Shown here: positions 47,291 through 59,282 of the stretch, piece after piece
Position numbering within the stretch: position 1 is the stretch's first letter
Layout of the letters: each line of letters opens with the position of its first letter
Assembly: GCA_028023455.1 (NCBI GenBank)
Contig: JAQFVV010012402.1
Location: 13,698,483 to 13,762,482 of the forward strand
DNA length: 64,000 nucleotides
Reading direction: 5' to 3'
Source of the DNA: Epiperipatus broadwayi
Taxonomy: Eukaryota; Onychophora; Udeonychophora; Euonychophora; Peripatidae
Translations under genes and position numbers: made by a program
Notes under the pieces: model-generated
Seen by the model: the letters and a program-made list of their open reading frames with translations, nothing else
Databases searched by the model: none
What the model was told of the DNA's origin: nothing

Positions 47291-47798
47291 AATCACTAAA
47301 CATCACATGATCACTATTCCTTATGCTAGCACATAACTGTTATTAAAACAGGCAAAACTCTCCATACAGTAGTGCCACTCAATGCCAATCAGAGCAATCA
47401 ATAGATGCCAGAAGGCTTGTGCATAAAATCCCCATCTTGTGCCTACTCATCCAGTATTCCCAAACTAGTTTCTGGCTTGTGGACTTCATCAGTGACTATA
47501 TAAGCTATTGAGCTTAAATTTGAAAATATTATTGTGTTTTCAATTTTATTCTCATAGTTTTATGGTTAAGTAGTAATAAAAGGTGGCTGTTGGAGGGTTG
47601 CATTGGATCCTAAGATCTAGGTGCAGTGCTCTCAGATCCAAAGCTCCTCACTGTCAAAGGCCTCAAGCCAGAAATTAATCTGGGGATATTGGATGAGTAG
47701 GCACTAGATGAGGATTTTATGCACAAGCCTTCTGGCATCCAGTGATTACTCTGGTTGGCACTGAGTGGCACTACTATATGGAGAGTTTTGCCTGTTTG
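47291..47798. repeat. Family A fold-back copy with exact 12-bp flanking repeat
   Basis: The left half is in plus orientation (catcacatgatcactattcc, cataactgttattaaaacag, gcaaaactctccatacagta). The right half is minus (ggcatccagtgattactctg, tatggagagttttgcctg). The minus-strand hammerhead-like core ctgatgaagtccacaagcca followed by gaaac lies at 47464-47488. gtattgcattta flanks the whole unit at 47279-47290 and 47799-47810, so the inverted composite seems to have inserted at once. Confidence 0.8.
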
Positions 47799-48817
47799 GT
47801 ATTGCATTTATTTAAATTTGTCATGGTAATAATACCCTGTAATCTGTAATGTACATTTGTTTTTATTAACTGTTGTTAAACAAATAATAATATCTGGAAT
47901 AAATCGATCTTTTCATTTCAATTTTTTCACATAATGTCAATTGGGAAAATGTAATTTTTTTTTATATATTCAACATTAATATTCTTCATGATAAATATTT
48001 AAAATAATATTTCTTTTATTGTTTTGTTATATTTTTGTGTAATAAATATTTATATGTTAATATATAAATGTTAATTACAAGAAAAAAATAATATTTTATT
48101 GCTCTTCCTAAATTAAAATAATAAAAATTTATTCGCTCTGAAGAGAAACCATCGTAGGTAAACATATCATGGTCAACTATTGATCTACCACAGCGAGCAG
48201 CTATAATGGCACTAGTTTTCTGTATTGATTTAAAATAAATGAATCTCCTTAGAATTTGTTGAAATTTACGAATGTGATGTTTCTGACACTAGCATCTTTG
48301 AATAGAATCTGAAGCATCACTTAAAATAATTATTTTTAAAATGATTTAATTAGTTGTATTTACATAATAATTATGCAAAATATGAATGATTGTTACCTTA
48401 TTTTCAAACATAAGTTTAATAATTTTTGTATGGTGGTGTTACAGTGCAACAGTGCTTATGGACCAGTTATGACTGATTGTTTTCATAAAAATTATGCTTT
48501 AAATTTTAAAGTGACATTCTCATAAAATTATACATCAAATTTTTAAATTAGTTTATATTGTTTTTGTTTTTTTTAAAATAAAATTACACATTACATGTTT
48601 AAATTACATTCACATTTTTCATGTAAAATTTCATTCATACTTAGCTTTGATTATGTTAATTTTATCAATTAATATCTTCAATAATGATTTGATGGCTCTA
48701 CCTTGTATGTAATAATTGTATCTATATGTAGAACATTAATGTAGTTATATTATTTACTTATCTAGACTTTAGAATTATTAGTTTTATTATTTAATTAATA
48801 CATAGTTGGAATACAGT

Positions 48818-49426
48818 CAGGCCCAGATCCAGTAAGTGCGGAGCCCAATTGGATTTTTTTTGCGGGGCCCTCTATCTATTAAATTTTTAATTTTAAATAT
48901 ATTTTCTTGTTAATAAATATTATGTAATATAATTAGTACTTACCTTTTTTAACAATTAGTAATTATAGTCACAAAATACGATACTAATAATTAAAACGAT
49001 TAGAAGAATAGAGAACTGTAAATGCAATAAACAATTGACATTTGATAGTAGCCACAACTACTTAATAGTGAGCGCAGTGCAACAATGACTAATGCCAAAA
49101 AACGAATGTGAGTGCGCCGAGTAAGACACATATAGAATAGAATAATTGAGAGAGAAGATAGTACTATCTGATTAATTAAATGTTAGTCAAAAACGACACT
49201 TACGGGTATCCGTTTTCTATATTATAATGTATATATATTATAATAAACACAACAATAAATCTCATCCATCAACGTGAACTTAAAATAAATATATTTTTAA
49301 TTATTTGAAGTCAAAAGCAATTTGCTTTAAATTTCGAAAAATAACTTTTTGTTAATTTTGGTGGTGATGTGGGGCCCCTTCAAGTGCGGGGCCCGATTGG
49401 GCCCAATCGCCTTAAATCCGGCCCTG
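48818..49426. mobile_element. Non-autonomous hAT element, 609 bp, with exact 8-bp target duplication
   Basis: aatacagt flanks it at 48810-48817 and 49427-49434. The left end caggcccagatccagtaagt and the inverse of the right end (cagggccggatttaaggcga) are degenerate terminal inverted repeats, both leading into gtgcgg-ggccc and attgg. The cagggccggatttaag end is a widespread hAT type. The interior lacks a transposase. It is an MITE-like derivative moved in trans. Confidence 0.85.
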
Positions 49427-49434
49427 AATACAGT

Positions 49435-50220
49435 TTGGAAATTATAATTGCAGTTTGAAAGTTGTAACTGACCATTTTTTAGTTTGCTGTCAGAACAAAT
49501 TGTATTTATCTGTTTAATGAGGTTTATTTAAACATGTTTGAATTAATAATTTCATTCTATGTAGTCAAGTTGCAATCTTTAGTGTCTATATAAACCTCAC
49601 TATAAATAAAGATGGATTTCCACTGTATAAAGATTGTCTTGACAACAGATTGAGATTGTTATTGATATTGGTATAGTTTAAGTGTTTATTGCATTCATGT
49701 GTTTATATGTAGAACATGTATGCTGAGAGTATCCCTTTTTTCATTTAAAAAAACAAAAATCATACAAACAGTATTGTATCTAAGATAAAGGTATAGCTTT
49801 ATTTTTTGAAAAAATATAACAATTATCACAAATTAGTAAGAAATTATTTCATATGATTTTAATCTACTTCATATAATTTCTTTCTATTAAATTAATATTA
49901 GATGATAGTCATAGTAATGGTGTGAAGAATTATATAATTTATTTATAGATTAACATCATGTTTTGTATTTTATATTTTGACATCATTTACATTATTTTCA
50001 GTAATTATTCCATATTATTGAAGAGTCTTGAAGTAGTCATTAGATTCTTTAGTTTTCTCAGGATATTATTTTATATTTTTATACAGACAAAATTTCTCTT
50101 CCTTATCGAGAACAAAAATGGCAACAAATTAAAAAAATACAAAAAAATTTCTCCTCTCTCTTTTAAATGCAGCATTCATTCCATATTTATCTTAAATTAC
50201 TTATGAAATAATTTGATTTA
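49435..50220. other. AT-rich stretch with no gene seen
   Basis: An 82-aa plus-strand ORF (49958-50206) is mostly Ile, Phe, Leu and Lys from AT-rich sequence and has no splice or homology support. Confidence 0.55.
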
Positions 50221-50234
50221 TTAAAATCAATATA

Positions 50235-50553
50235 TTCGGGTTTCGAACTCAGACTTTCACACGACCCACTACTCTCAGTGCCATCTCATATTGCTGACCA
50301 ACCTGATCACATATATGTTGAAAAGCTGAGCACTGATTGTATATATGTGTGAGGATAGTAATCTAGACCAACTGATGATTACTGGTTTAGCATGAAATAC
50401 GTATATTGGTGATTATTTATTTTTTCAACATGTATGTGATCAGGTGGGTCAGCAATATGAGATGGCACTGAGAGTAGTGGGTCGTGTGAAAGTCTGAGTT
50501 CGAATCCCAAATATATTACATATATAAATGCAGGTTTAAGCCTGTACAAGGTT
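50235..50553. repeat. Family B fold-back copy with exact 14-bp flanking repeat
   Basis: The left arm starts with the inverse of a B box (gggtttcgaactcagacttt) and the right arm ends gaaagtctgagttcgaatcc. Both carry cagcaatatgagatggcact (or its inverse) and the loop holds ccaactgatgattactggtt. GAGTTCGAATCCC is a near-perfect polymerase III B box. ttaaaatcaatata flanks the unit at 50221-50234 and 50554-50567. Confidence 0.82.
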
Positions 50554-51395
50554 TTAAAATCAATATAATAAAATAGAAATTGAACACTTTTAAAAGAAAA
50601 AGATTGTTTACAAATGATTGAAATGTAATTATTTACAATTTAAATAGTTTTATTCATTTTCTCCGAAAAGTTCATCCATATAAAATTTATTTAATATAGT
50701 AAACGTTTAAAATATGTATGCAGTCAAGTACACACATATTTATTATCTGTTTTATCGTTTATTTTTTAATAAGTAGAAAATGTTAAGCTGCCTGGTTTTA
50801 TGGTTTTGGTGTTTTATGTAGCTAGCTTATACTGTATGCTTATGCTAATGGTTGTGTAATAATTAGTGAATTTTGTTTTCAAGCATGAATTAAATGTTCT
50901 ACAAATCATTGTAGGACACAAATCTCTCTAAAGGTCCCATATAAAGACAGTGATGGAAAAGAGAGTATTCACTATTGGCTAATTAGTTAGATAGTTGTAG
51001 CCTAACCACTTGAAAAAAAAAATCCCAAGTTTTAAAAAAAGTTCAAGCTTATTTGTCTGGATTCAAAACCAGGTTGTAGATATAGTAGACAGATGTGCTA
51101 CTATTGCATTAAACTATTGTGGGAAAATATTAACATAGAACAACAAAAGAATATAAACGGTGAATTATTAAAGAAAAATTTAAAGGCTTTAAATTTATCA
51201 TTAATGGTCAATACAGTTTGTATATATGGAAAAGATATAACCCCTAGTCTAAAAGTTCATTACTTATTCAGTTAATGTTTTCCCTCTCATGCTATGATTG
51301 ATTACAGTGAATCAGAGAATCTCTTCATTGCTTTCAAAAATATGATTTCATAGCTTATCTTTATTCTGCAATATTTCTATTATTAGTTAGCTTTG

Positions 51396-52321
51396 TTAAA
51401 ACAGGCAAAACTCACTGTATTTATTGCTACACACAGAAAGCTAGAATAATCAATAGATGCCAGAAGGCTTGTGCATAAAATTCCCATCTAGTGCCTACTC
51501 ACCCAATATCCCCAATCTAGTTTCTGGCTTATGACTTTTGTCAGTGAGGAGCTTTGGACCTGAGAGCACTGCATCTAGATCTTAGGATCTAATGCCCTTC
51601 AGCAACCACCTTTTAACTCCATTTAACTACAAAACTATGAGTCTTAAACTGAAAATACCTTAATGTTTTCAATCCAAGCCCATTAGCTTATATAGTCATA
51701 TGGGTCTGAACCCAGTTCAGTACCCATACATTTTGGTGTCTTTGGTTCTTTAATAACCATAGCCACCACTATCCTATTAGGCAGGATTAGTTTTAAGCCA
51801 ATAAACAACACATGACCACCTTCTCTTATGCTTGTGTATAACTGTTGTTAAAACAGGCGAAACTCACTATATATATTGCCACACTCAGCAAGCTAGAGTA
51901 ATCAATGGATCCAGAAGGCTTGTGCATAAAATCCCCATAGAGTGCCTACTCATCCAATATCCCTAAACTAGTTTCTGGCTTATGACTAAAGACACCAAAA
52001 TGTATGAGTACTTAAGGTGTTTTCAGTTTAAGACTCATAGTTTTGTAGTTAAATGGAGAGAAAAGGGGGTTTCTGGAGGGCATTAGATCCTAAGATCTAG
52101 ATACAGTGCTCTCAGGTCCAAGGCTTCTCACTGACGAAAGTCATAAGCCAGAAACTAGTCTGGGGATATTGGATGAGTAGGCATTAGATGGGGATTTTAT
52201 GCACAAGCCTTCTGGCATCCATTGATTACTCTAGCTTGCTGTGTGTGGCAATATATATAGTGAGTTTTGCCTGTCTTAACAACAGTTATACACAAGCATA
52301 AGAGGTAGTCATGTGATGTTT
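51396..52321. repeat. Family A composite (plus, plus, then minus) with exact 13-bp flanking repeat
   Basis: A near-complete plus-oriented unit (to about 51855) is followed by a truncated second plus unit (to about 51990) and then a minus unit to the end, so the composite folds back on itself. Hammerhead-like cores lie at 51525-51550 (minus) and 52131-52155 (plus, CTGACGA...GAAAC). ttagttagctttg flanks it at 51383-51395 and 52322-52334. This gives the fullest view of the family's unit, about 0.45 kb from acaggcaaaactcactgt to gatgtttt. No protein is encoded. Confidence 0.82.
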
Positions 52322-52334
52322 TTAGTTAGCTTTG

Positions 52335-53090
52335 CCCAGTTTATTATTTATTTGATAGTCATATTTCGTATTAAGATCAAATTATTTAAACAATTTAACA
52401 AAGTGCTTTTTTAAAAGAAAGCTTTAAATTCTAATTGTCTTATCAATAATTTTTGCAGCAAAAAGTAGTTACATTCTTCAATAAATATTAAGACAGAAAA
52501 ATTACATTTGCTAGTATCAAACATTCCTCACTACATTATTTGAAATTGTTTTTAATTTATGAATATAAAAAATTGTAAATTTGTACAAAATATGTATTTG
52601 GCATAATTATTTTGAAGAAAGTGATAAACATGGTTTCTTCTCAGAAAATACAATTGAAGCAAATATATTTTCACTTGCATAAATGTTTTACTAATAAAAA
52701 AATGGCTTATTGCTCCTGAGTTCAAAAAGAGTTTCAGCTTTAGAACTTGCCATTCATAGGATTTTGAGACCAGAGTTTGCCACTCTACTCCTACATCAGA
52801 CTATCCAAAGGAAGATAATAATGGAAGTTCCTAATACTTCACTCATGGCAGAAAATTAAAACTTTTAGCTTCTATTCAAGTTAAAAAAGTAATTTGTAAC
52901 TATGGTCAATAGAAAATCTTAATAATATTTTAAATTTACATATGAAGTTTTTGATATAAAAGTCACCATGATATAATCAAACATTTTTCCTGACAATTCA
53001 TATGATATTATAAAGCTTGGAACCAAGACATTAATCTTGCACTATGGTTATATCTCATGTCATTTATACGCTAAAGCTCTAATTAATCTA
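52335..53090. other. AT-rich stretch with no gene seen
   Basis: No coding, splice or repeat structure can be supported beyond a short gttcaaaaagagtttcag segment near 52725 that faintly recalls a SINE B-box region. Confidence 0.5.
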
Positions 53091-53099
53091 ATAGTTAAT

Positions 53100-53620
53100 G
53101 ACTTGAAAAGGCATGAAAGCTCTGGATAAAAATTAGAAATTGTAATATAGTTTATAAAAACAGCAAATAATTACACATTCATTTTGATTAAAAAGCTATT
53201 TAAAAATAAGATGTTTAATAGTAGAGACTATAAAGAAAAAATAAATGAGATAAATCTAAATAGAATAGTAAACATAAAGCATAGTCTGTACAAGTGAATA
53301 GTTTAATATTAAAACTGCATAAGTGACTAGATAATGAAATTTCAGAAATATAAGCCCAGAATGATTAGAACTGGAGTTAACATATACAAAATGTAAGAAT
53401 TGCTCTATAGTTGATAAAAATGGATTTTGAGTCCTTTGATAATAGAATTGTTAGACAACAATATAAATGTACTATTTAAACAAAAGAATATGAAATTAGT
53501 TACTGGCAGTGAATAGATCAACTTATAGTAGATTGTAAGAAGAGAAATTTACAAATTCTAGTTATCTCGCCAAAAAGATAAAAAAATAGTTTATTTATCC
53601 ATTGACCTATAAAATAGTTT
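53100..53620 (+). mobile_element. Possible LINE 3' fragment with zinc-knuckle
   Basis: In shifting frames, TYTKCKNCSIVDKNG (about 53380-53430) gives a Cys-x-x-Cys. About 100 bases on, LIVDCKKRNLQILVIS (about 53525-53570) gives the distal Cys. This is the same order as the C-terminal knuckle of the LINE at 8.2-8.3 kb. Heavily decayed; the polymerase region is absent. Confidence 0.35.
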
Positions 53621-56100
53621 TATTTTTATGGAAAATGGTAGTTAATGTTAATCTATTATTTATAATAATCAAGATCATGGTATCTTCAAAAAACATATTT
53701 AAAGCCAATTCTAAAAAAAGATAATTATATGGTTGGTTACTGGAAAGGTCATGATATTTGAGAACTAGGATTGATCTGTGATCTACCTCTATTCTAAATT
53801 ACTCTGGGAAAAATCACTTAACATTTTGATATATTGCATAATAGTTTATAACCAGAAAATTATTTTTTTGAGTTCTAGCAAATATATGTGCCATTATAAT
53901 TGATAATAGTGATTTGTTATATTAGATATTATAAATATTATCTAATATGGATATCACTGCCTTTTGACTTAGAATTATAACATATTATTAACTTCACAAT
54001 TATGATAGCTTTTATATTAAGACAGGGCTTTGTCATTGATTGGAAGGATTGATTGCTAATTTAGAAAGAGAAATAAATGAGTAACTAAGAATTGGTGTGT
54101 CATTTTTTCCTCATTCAGATAATAGTTTTTCTAAATAATAAAAATTGCACCTAGTAATAGTATATTTAAAGAAACCTTTTTTTATGCTTCCACACATCTG
54201 AAATAACCTACTTATTGCTGGTAACATGCATTAAAGCTATTTAAGTTTAGTAGAGTGATTTCACAATATACTCAAATATTGAGAAAAAGTACAATTTAGA
54301 ATCTGATTTCCAACAATTATTAAACTTGACAAAAATGAACATGTGTAATGAAATATACATAAACACACAATTAATAATGAAATTTATGCCATTGCTTTTT
54401 CAAAATCAAAATTTTAAAACGAAATAATGAGTTGCTTTTAAGTTAAAGAATTTTTTGGCTTTATGATATTTGTATTTGAAAAGGCTAATTTCTTAAATAC
54501 TAGTACTGAAGTGAGTCATTATTAGAATATTTTTGTCACAGATCTACAAAAAAAAAAACCTTGTGTGAATGATTGGGTGATCACCCTGATGTACATATAT
54601 ATGTTATCTTAATTGAAGTATGCTAATAAGAATTTGCCAACTTTGTTTAGTAACAACTGATAGTATCTGGCATACAGAGCATGGGCGTTACTTCTTTTTT
54701 TTTTAACTGACAAAATTTTGTATATTCTGAAGATAATCAGTGGCTTTGGCTTTTATCTACTATTATTATAAGAACTGAGAAGTATTAATGAAAATATTTT
54801 TGACTGTACTAAGATTTGGTCTTGCTTGAGTATACATTTTTTTCATTTCTTTTTATAAATGTCATTTATATTTATACAAACTACATATATCTTCATTTTC
54901 TCTTTTTGTATATATCACTGCATCTCATCTGGATTTTGGCTGAATAACATTGGTAAATAAATGATTTTTTTTATCTTCTCTGACAATGTTCTTGGTTGTT
55001 ACATCCTGTTGTAATCTTTTACCAAGTACTAATATTAGTCTGATTTATAAAATTCAATATTTTATTTATAGTCACTTCTGTCTTGAACTCAATTTTTCAT
55101 ATAATTTGCTTCCATGAATATTTGTGTTGAAGTTTATTATAGTTCACGTTATGCATTATTTTATTAATCCAGAATTCTCTCAGTTGTTTTGATTTATATT
55201 TCATTAGTATTTTCATTATCTTGATGATATCTTTTTTAAGTTATCTTATTATAGAGCATATATTCCATACAAAGTGTTCAAAGTTTTATTAATTTCTCTT
55301 TTTTTTTTGCAGTGCTTGAATAGATTTCCTAATGATAATTACTTATTGATAATTTTTGCATCATCCCGTTTGATGCTGTTATATTTTCTCTATATCTTTA
55401 CTTATTTTTTTTTTTTAGCCATCTTTTTTATCTTCTTTTCATGCTAATTTAAATTACAGAACTTCTTATATACCTTTATTATTCAATCTGTTAGTTTATC
55501 ATACATAGTTTTTTAAAAAATATTAAATCAATATTCTCCTTGATGAATAGTACATTTTTAAGAGACAGGATGACCCCTGTCATAAACTATGTAACTTATT
55601 ATTTACATTTTAAAAAACATTTTCATATATTAATATAATGGAATAATTGCATCTTTGACTGTCTTTGTCTCTATTCAAACTAAACATAGAGTCTACAAAC
55701 TTTTTATTCAATTGGGACGATAAAATAATTATCTTTTATCTTCCACCCTTTCTTGATAAATGGGATTTTTATGGAATATTTAAAAATTGTTTAATTCCTG
55801 CATTTGATCTTTAAAATTATGGACAATATATCACTAACCCTTAAAACTTTGTTATATTTTAGTCTTAGATATGAACTTTTTAACATTCATGATATTTTAA
55901 ATGGTATCAAATTCTTATATGAAAACTGGCCATCAAATTCAGTTAGCGAGCAAAAAAAAAAAAAGAGTTTTTTTTTATGTGTATTTGAAAATAAATGCAT
56001 TTACATTTTACATTTACTTTTTTTTTAAAAAAAGAATTTCTAAAATATATATATATCAGTAATTGTAGATATTGCAATTTATTCACTATATTTTGAATTC
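53621..56100. other. AT-rich stretch with no gene seen
   Basis: I see no supported exon. Plus-strand T-rich sequence from 54800 to 55720 gives A-rich minus-strand frames of the kind left by very old LINEs, but no domain can be recognised. The 74-aa ORF at 55804-56028 is low-complexity AT sequence. Confidence 0.5.
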
Positions 56101-56104
56101 TTTA

Positions 56105-56378
56105 GCAAAAAACCTTTTATTATACACATATGCATACACAGTCTTACATTTTGACTGACCTATAGTCTTCTGCAGAGTTATGATATAATAAACAAAAAAT
56201 CCATAACTATATAAATAATACCATAAAAATGTAAACTATTTTTATTACATCTTTATGGTATTATTTATATAGTTATGTATTTTATTTTATTCATTATATC
56301 ATAGCTCTGAGGAAGATTGCAAGTCAATCGAAATGTAAGATTGTGTATGCATATATGTATAATAAAAGGTTTTTTGTT
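56105..56378. repeat. Fold-back repeat with the best hammerhead-like core
   Basis: Two inverted arms (gcaaaaaaccttttattata at the left and the inverse tataataaaaggttttttg at the right) fold through a palindromic centre near 56240 (ataccataaa / tttatggtat). Each arm contains a version of the core motif. The right-arm version is well preserved and is listed separately. No protein is encoded. Confidence 0.7.
56307..56333 (+). ncRNA. Hammerhead-ribozyme-like core
   Basis: The sequence CTGAGGA-A-GATTG-CAAGT-CAATC-GAAA has the hammerhead conserved box CTGANGA, a perfect 5-bp stem II with a 5-nt loop, and the conserved GAAA. In the left arm of the fold-back the equivalent (minus strand) keeps most of the stem with GACTA/CAGTC, where the third pair changes from T-A to C-G, a compensatory change. 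Stems I and III and a cleavage triplet are not obvious, so activity is doubtful. Confidence 0.35.
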
Positions 56379-56491
56379 AAAAAGCATTCCAAGTAGAGTG
56401 GATAAATTGCTTTTATGTAAGATCTTACAGCCAAATAAAGGAAGTGGTAAATTGGGCAATATTTTTGAATTATAGATATTATTATCAAATG

Positions 56492-57306
56492 GGTACTGTG
56501 GTATTAGAGCTGCGATATGAAGAATTATAATCGTTTAATCATTAAATTAATTAGGTTATTAAATCAAAAACCTATTTGAAAATCTACATTTAAAAAAAAA
56601 CAAACAATTTAACAAAAAAAAAATACGAAAAGCATTAATGTGAAGAATAGTTAAAATGCATGTTTAAATCAAACTGAGTGTGTTTGCATGTGCATATTTT
56701 GCATAATCTATTTTAATACATTCTACAGGCTTATACCTGCATTTATATATGTAATATATGCGGGATACGAACTCAGACTTTCACATGACCTACAACTCTC
56801 AGTGCCATCTTATATTGCTGACTCACCTGATCACACACATGTTGAAAAGATATATTATCACCAATATACGTTTTTCGTGCTAAACCAGCACTTATCAGTT
56901 GGTTCAGATTACCATCTCCATTCATATATACAATTAGTACTCAGCTTTATATTAAGATAGCCAATCTCCATCCTTTAATGAGTGCTGGTTTAGCACAAAA
57001 TATGTATATTGGTGATTATTTATCTTTTCAACATGTCAGTCAGCAATATAAAATGGCACTGAGAGTTGTAGGTCGTGTGAAAGTCTGAATTCATGCAGAA
57101 TATGCACGTGCAAGCACACACTCCATTTGATTTAAACACACATTTTAACTATTCTTCACATTAATGCTTTTCGTATTTATTTTTTTTGTTAAATTGTTTT
57201 TTTTTTTAAAATATGTTTTAAAATATGTTTTTGATTTAATAACCTAATTAATTTAATGATTAAACAATTATAATTCTTCATGTTGCAGCTCTAATACCAC
57301 AGTACC
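56492..57306. mobile_element. 815-bp fold-back element with 8-bp target duplication, family B inside
   Basis: The arms ggtactgtggtattagagct and the inverse agctctaataccacagtacc continue pairing for more than 200 bp each with few mismatches, including runs such as aagcattaatgtgaagaata and its inverse. atcaaatg flanks at 56484-56491 and 57307-57314. The middle (about 56710-57095) is an inverted family B copy with gaactcagactttcacatga and its inverse. An 8-bp duplication suggests hAT-like or fold-back DNA transposition. A transcript would form a long hairpin. Confidence 0.78.
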
Positions 57307-57359
57307 ATCAAATGTTATAACAAAATTTAAAATTGGAAATATTAATATTTTTTTATTAA

Positions 57360-58760
57360 AAATTTAGTGTCTTTTGGTAAAAACTTTAAAATACCAAGGG
57401 GATTTTTTTGCAATAATGATGTTTTCAATATTGGTGTCAAATGTTCATTTGTTTATCACATCGTCTGTGAAATTTTATACATCTTTAAAAGGGAAAATAC
57501 TTGTTTCCATAAGTATGAAATATTATCAAAATTCTTGCAGCAAACAAATATTCCAATAAAATCTCGCCAGGTGTAACATAAAATCTGAATCAATTTCATT
57601 ATAATTTTCTTTTAGTACCATGTTGCATTGAATTTCAATCAATTTGATCTGGATATTATATTTTGCTTCTTCAGTGTTAGAAGAAAATGAAAAACTAAAT
57701 AGTAAAAAGTCATTTTTATATGCACTCAATCCTTCAAATAAGTTTTCAAATAATTTTTGAGTATTTAAAGCATATTTGCTAATGTTGCTACCATAATGTA
57801 ATTCTTAGTAATTTTTGTTAATATGAAAATGAAGTAAATCTTTTTTTTTTAATTTTTTATTCTTTCAAATTCGAAATTTTAATTTAAATGCTTTAATGCA
57901 GAATTACATAAAACATTTTGATTGATTTCAAGTCATTTAAATGTGTGTAATATTTGCAATAAAGATCAAATTCTGCCATAATTTTTATTGTCAATTTGTT
58001 CTACTGACTCATTTTCTAAAAACATTCTGATTTCATTGTGACATTCCCAAAAGTGTATCAAAACTTTATGATAAGAGAATAAACTCTCGTGTTTGCTTTT
58101 AATTTTTGAGAATAAAAAAGAAAACTGCTGTTAATTTAGTCCTAAATAAAATAAAAAATATCATTTTTGTATAAATTTTAGCACATATTTCATTTTCACT
58201 ACTCTGAAACCAATACCTTTAATGTATAATATGGTAAAATTTGCTATTGGGGGGAGGGGTATTTTGCTTTGGAATAATTTAGCTACAAATCCGTTTGCCT
58301 TTTCTGTCATTAACCTTGCACCATCTGTAACTACACACACTAATTTTAATAAGATTATATTTTATTAAAAGTCCCTAGATTTTTTAAAAAATATCTTCAT
58401 TTGTAATTGTGTTATTAAGAGAGAAAGTATTAAACACATCTTCAGTCACTGATAGATTTCTATTGCAAACACAAATAAATATAGTCACTTGCATCTAATT
58501 TCATCGACTGTGATTAAAAAAATAGAAGAATTTTACAATTTGAATTTAAGATTTTCACTAATGTTAGCGTAAATTTTATTAATTCTTTCTGCAACATACT
58601 GAAAAAGTATTTCAGCAGTTTTCATCATTCATTGTTTAACAAATTCACCTTCAGTAAAATATTTTAAATATTTAAAAGTTACTAAATAAAATTAGTTTTC
58701 ATTACACTTTTGCTGCCTTCGAAGTTTTTTTAAAAATACGGATTGTTGTTTCTGAAATAC
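57360..58760 (-). pseudogene. Decayed hAT transposase (GTF2IRD2/ZBED-like domain), minus strand
   Basis: Read right to left across frames, segments occur in family order. FTEGEFVKQ-stop-MMKTAEIL is near 58640, where the family has a DGEFVK-type box. AERINKIYANISENL is near 58580. LSVTEDVFNTFSLNN is near 58440. VTDGARLMTEKANGFVAKLF is near 58275-58335 and contains the Asp-Gly-Ala of the catalytic core. SAYKNDFLLFSFSF and IKLIEIQCNMVLKENYNEID (57600-57720) match the late helical part. Frameshifts and stops throughout make it non-functional. Family recognition is from memory of GTF2IRD2, EPM2AIP1 and ZBED proteins. It adjoins the 815-bp fold-back element. Confidence 0.7.
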
Positions 58761-58794
58761 ATCTTTAAAATTTTTTAAACTTTTATTTTACCTT

Positions 58795-58950
58795 GGGCCA
58801 ACTGATGAGTACTGGTTCAGCACAAAATACCTATATTGAAGACCATTTATCTTTTTCACATGCACGTGTTCGTGTGGATTGGTTGTATAAGATAGAGTAG
58901 ATAGCTATAGGGATCTTGAAAGTCTGAGTTCAAATCTCTTCTAAATTACA
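58795..58950 (+). repeat. Family B repeat, single plus-oriented copy
   Basis: It contains gggccaactgatgagtactg, gttcagcacaaaatacctat, gatagagtagatagctatag and gtctgagttcaaatctcttc (B-box-like end). Unlike the other copies it is not folded back. A second copy follows about 200 bp on. Confidence 0.7.
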
Positions 58951-59139
58951 TTAAGTTCAGTATAGACAATATACTTGTATTTAAATATTACATATTCAGT
59001 CTGTATTCTGCACATCCCTCTTCTGATGCATTTAAATGGGCATAAGTTCTTATACATGAGGGGGCAGAGTGAATTAAAGTCAACATGGATATGACAATAA
59101 TATTGAAATCTGCAAGGGCTTTGAAAGTTCCTTCATCAG

Positions 59140-59240
59140 ATTTTCAATGATATGGATGACTGAAGAGTTGGAGGATAAAGAAGATTGAAGCCTATCCATT
59201 AAAGTTTGAAGATTTGCTACCTTAATATAAACTCAGCACT

Positions 59241-59282
<42 letters not shown>

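Noticed and set aside
47610-47807. ORFs of 60-90 aa across family A copies (4199-4405, 13554-13817, 17071-17256, 47610-47807) with shared peptide pieces.
   Set aside because: The shared pieces come from the repeat unit read in one frame; most copies are interrupted and none resembles a known protein.
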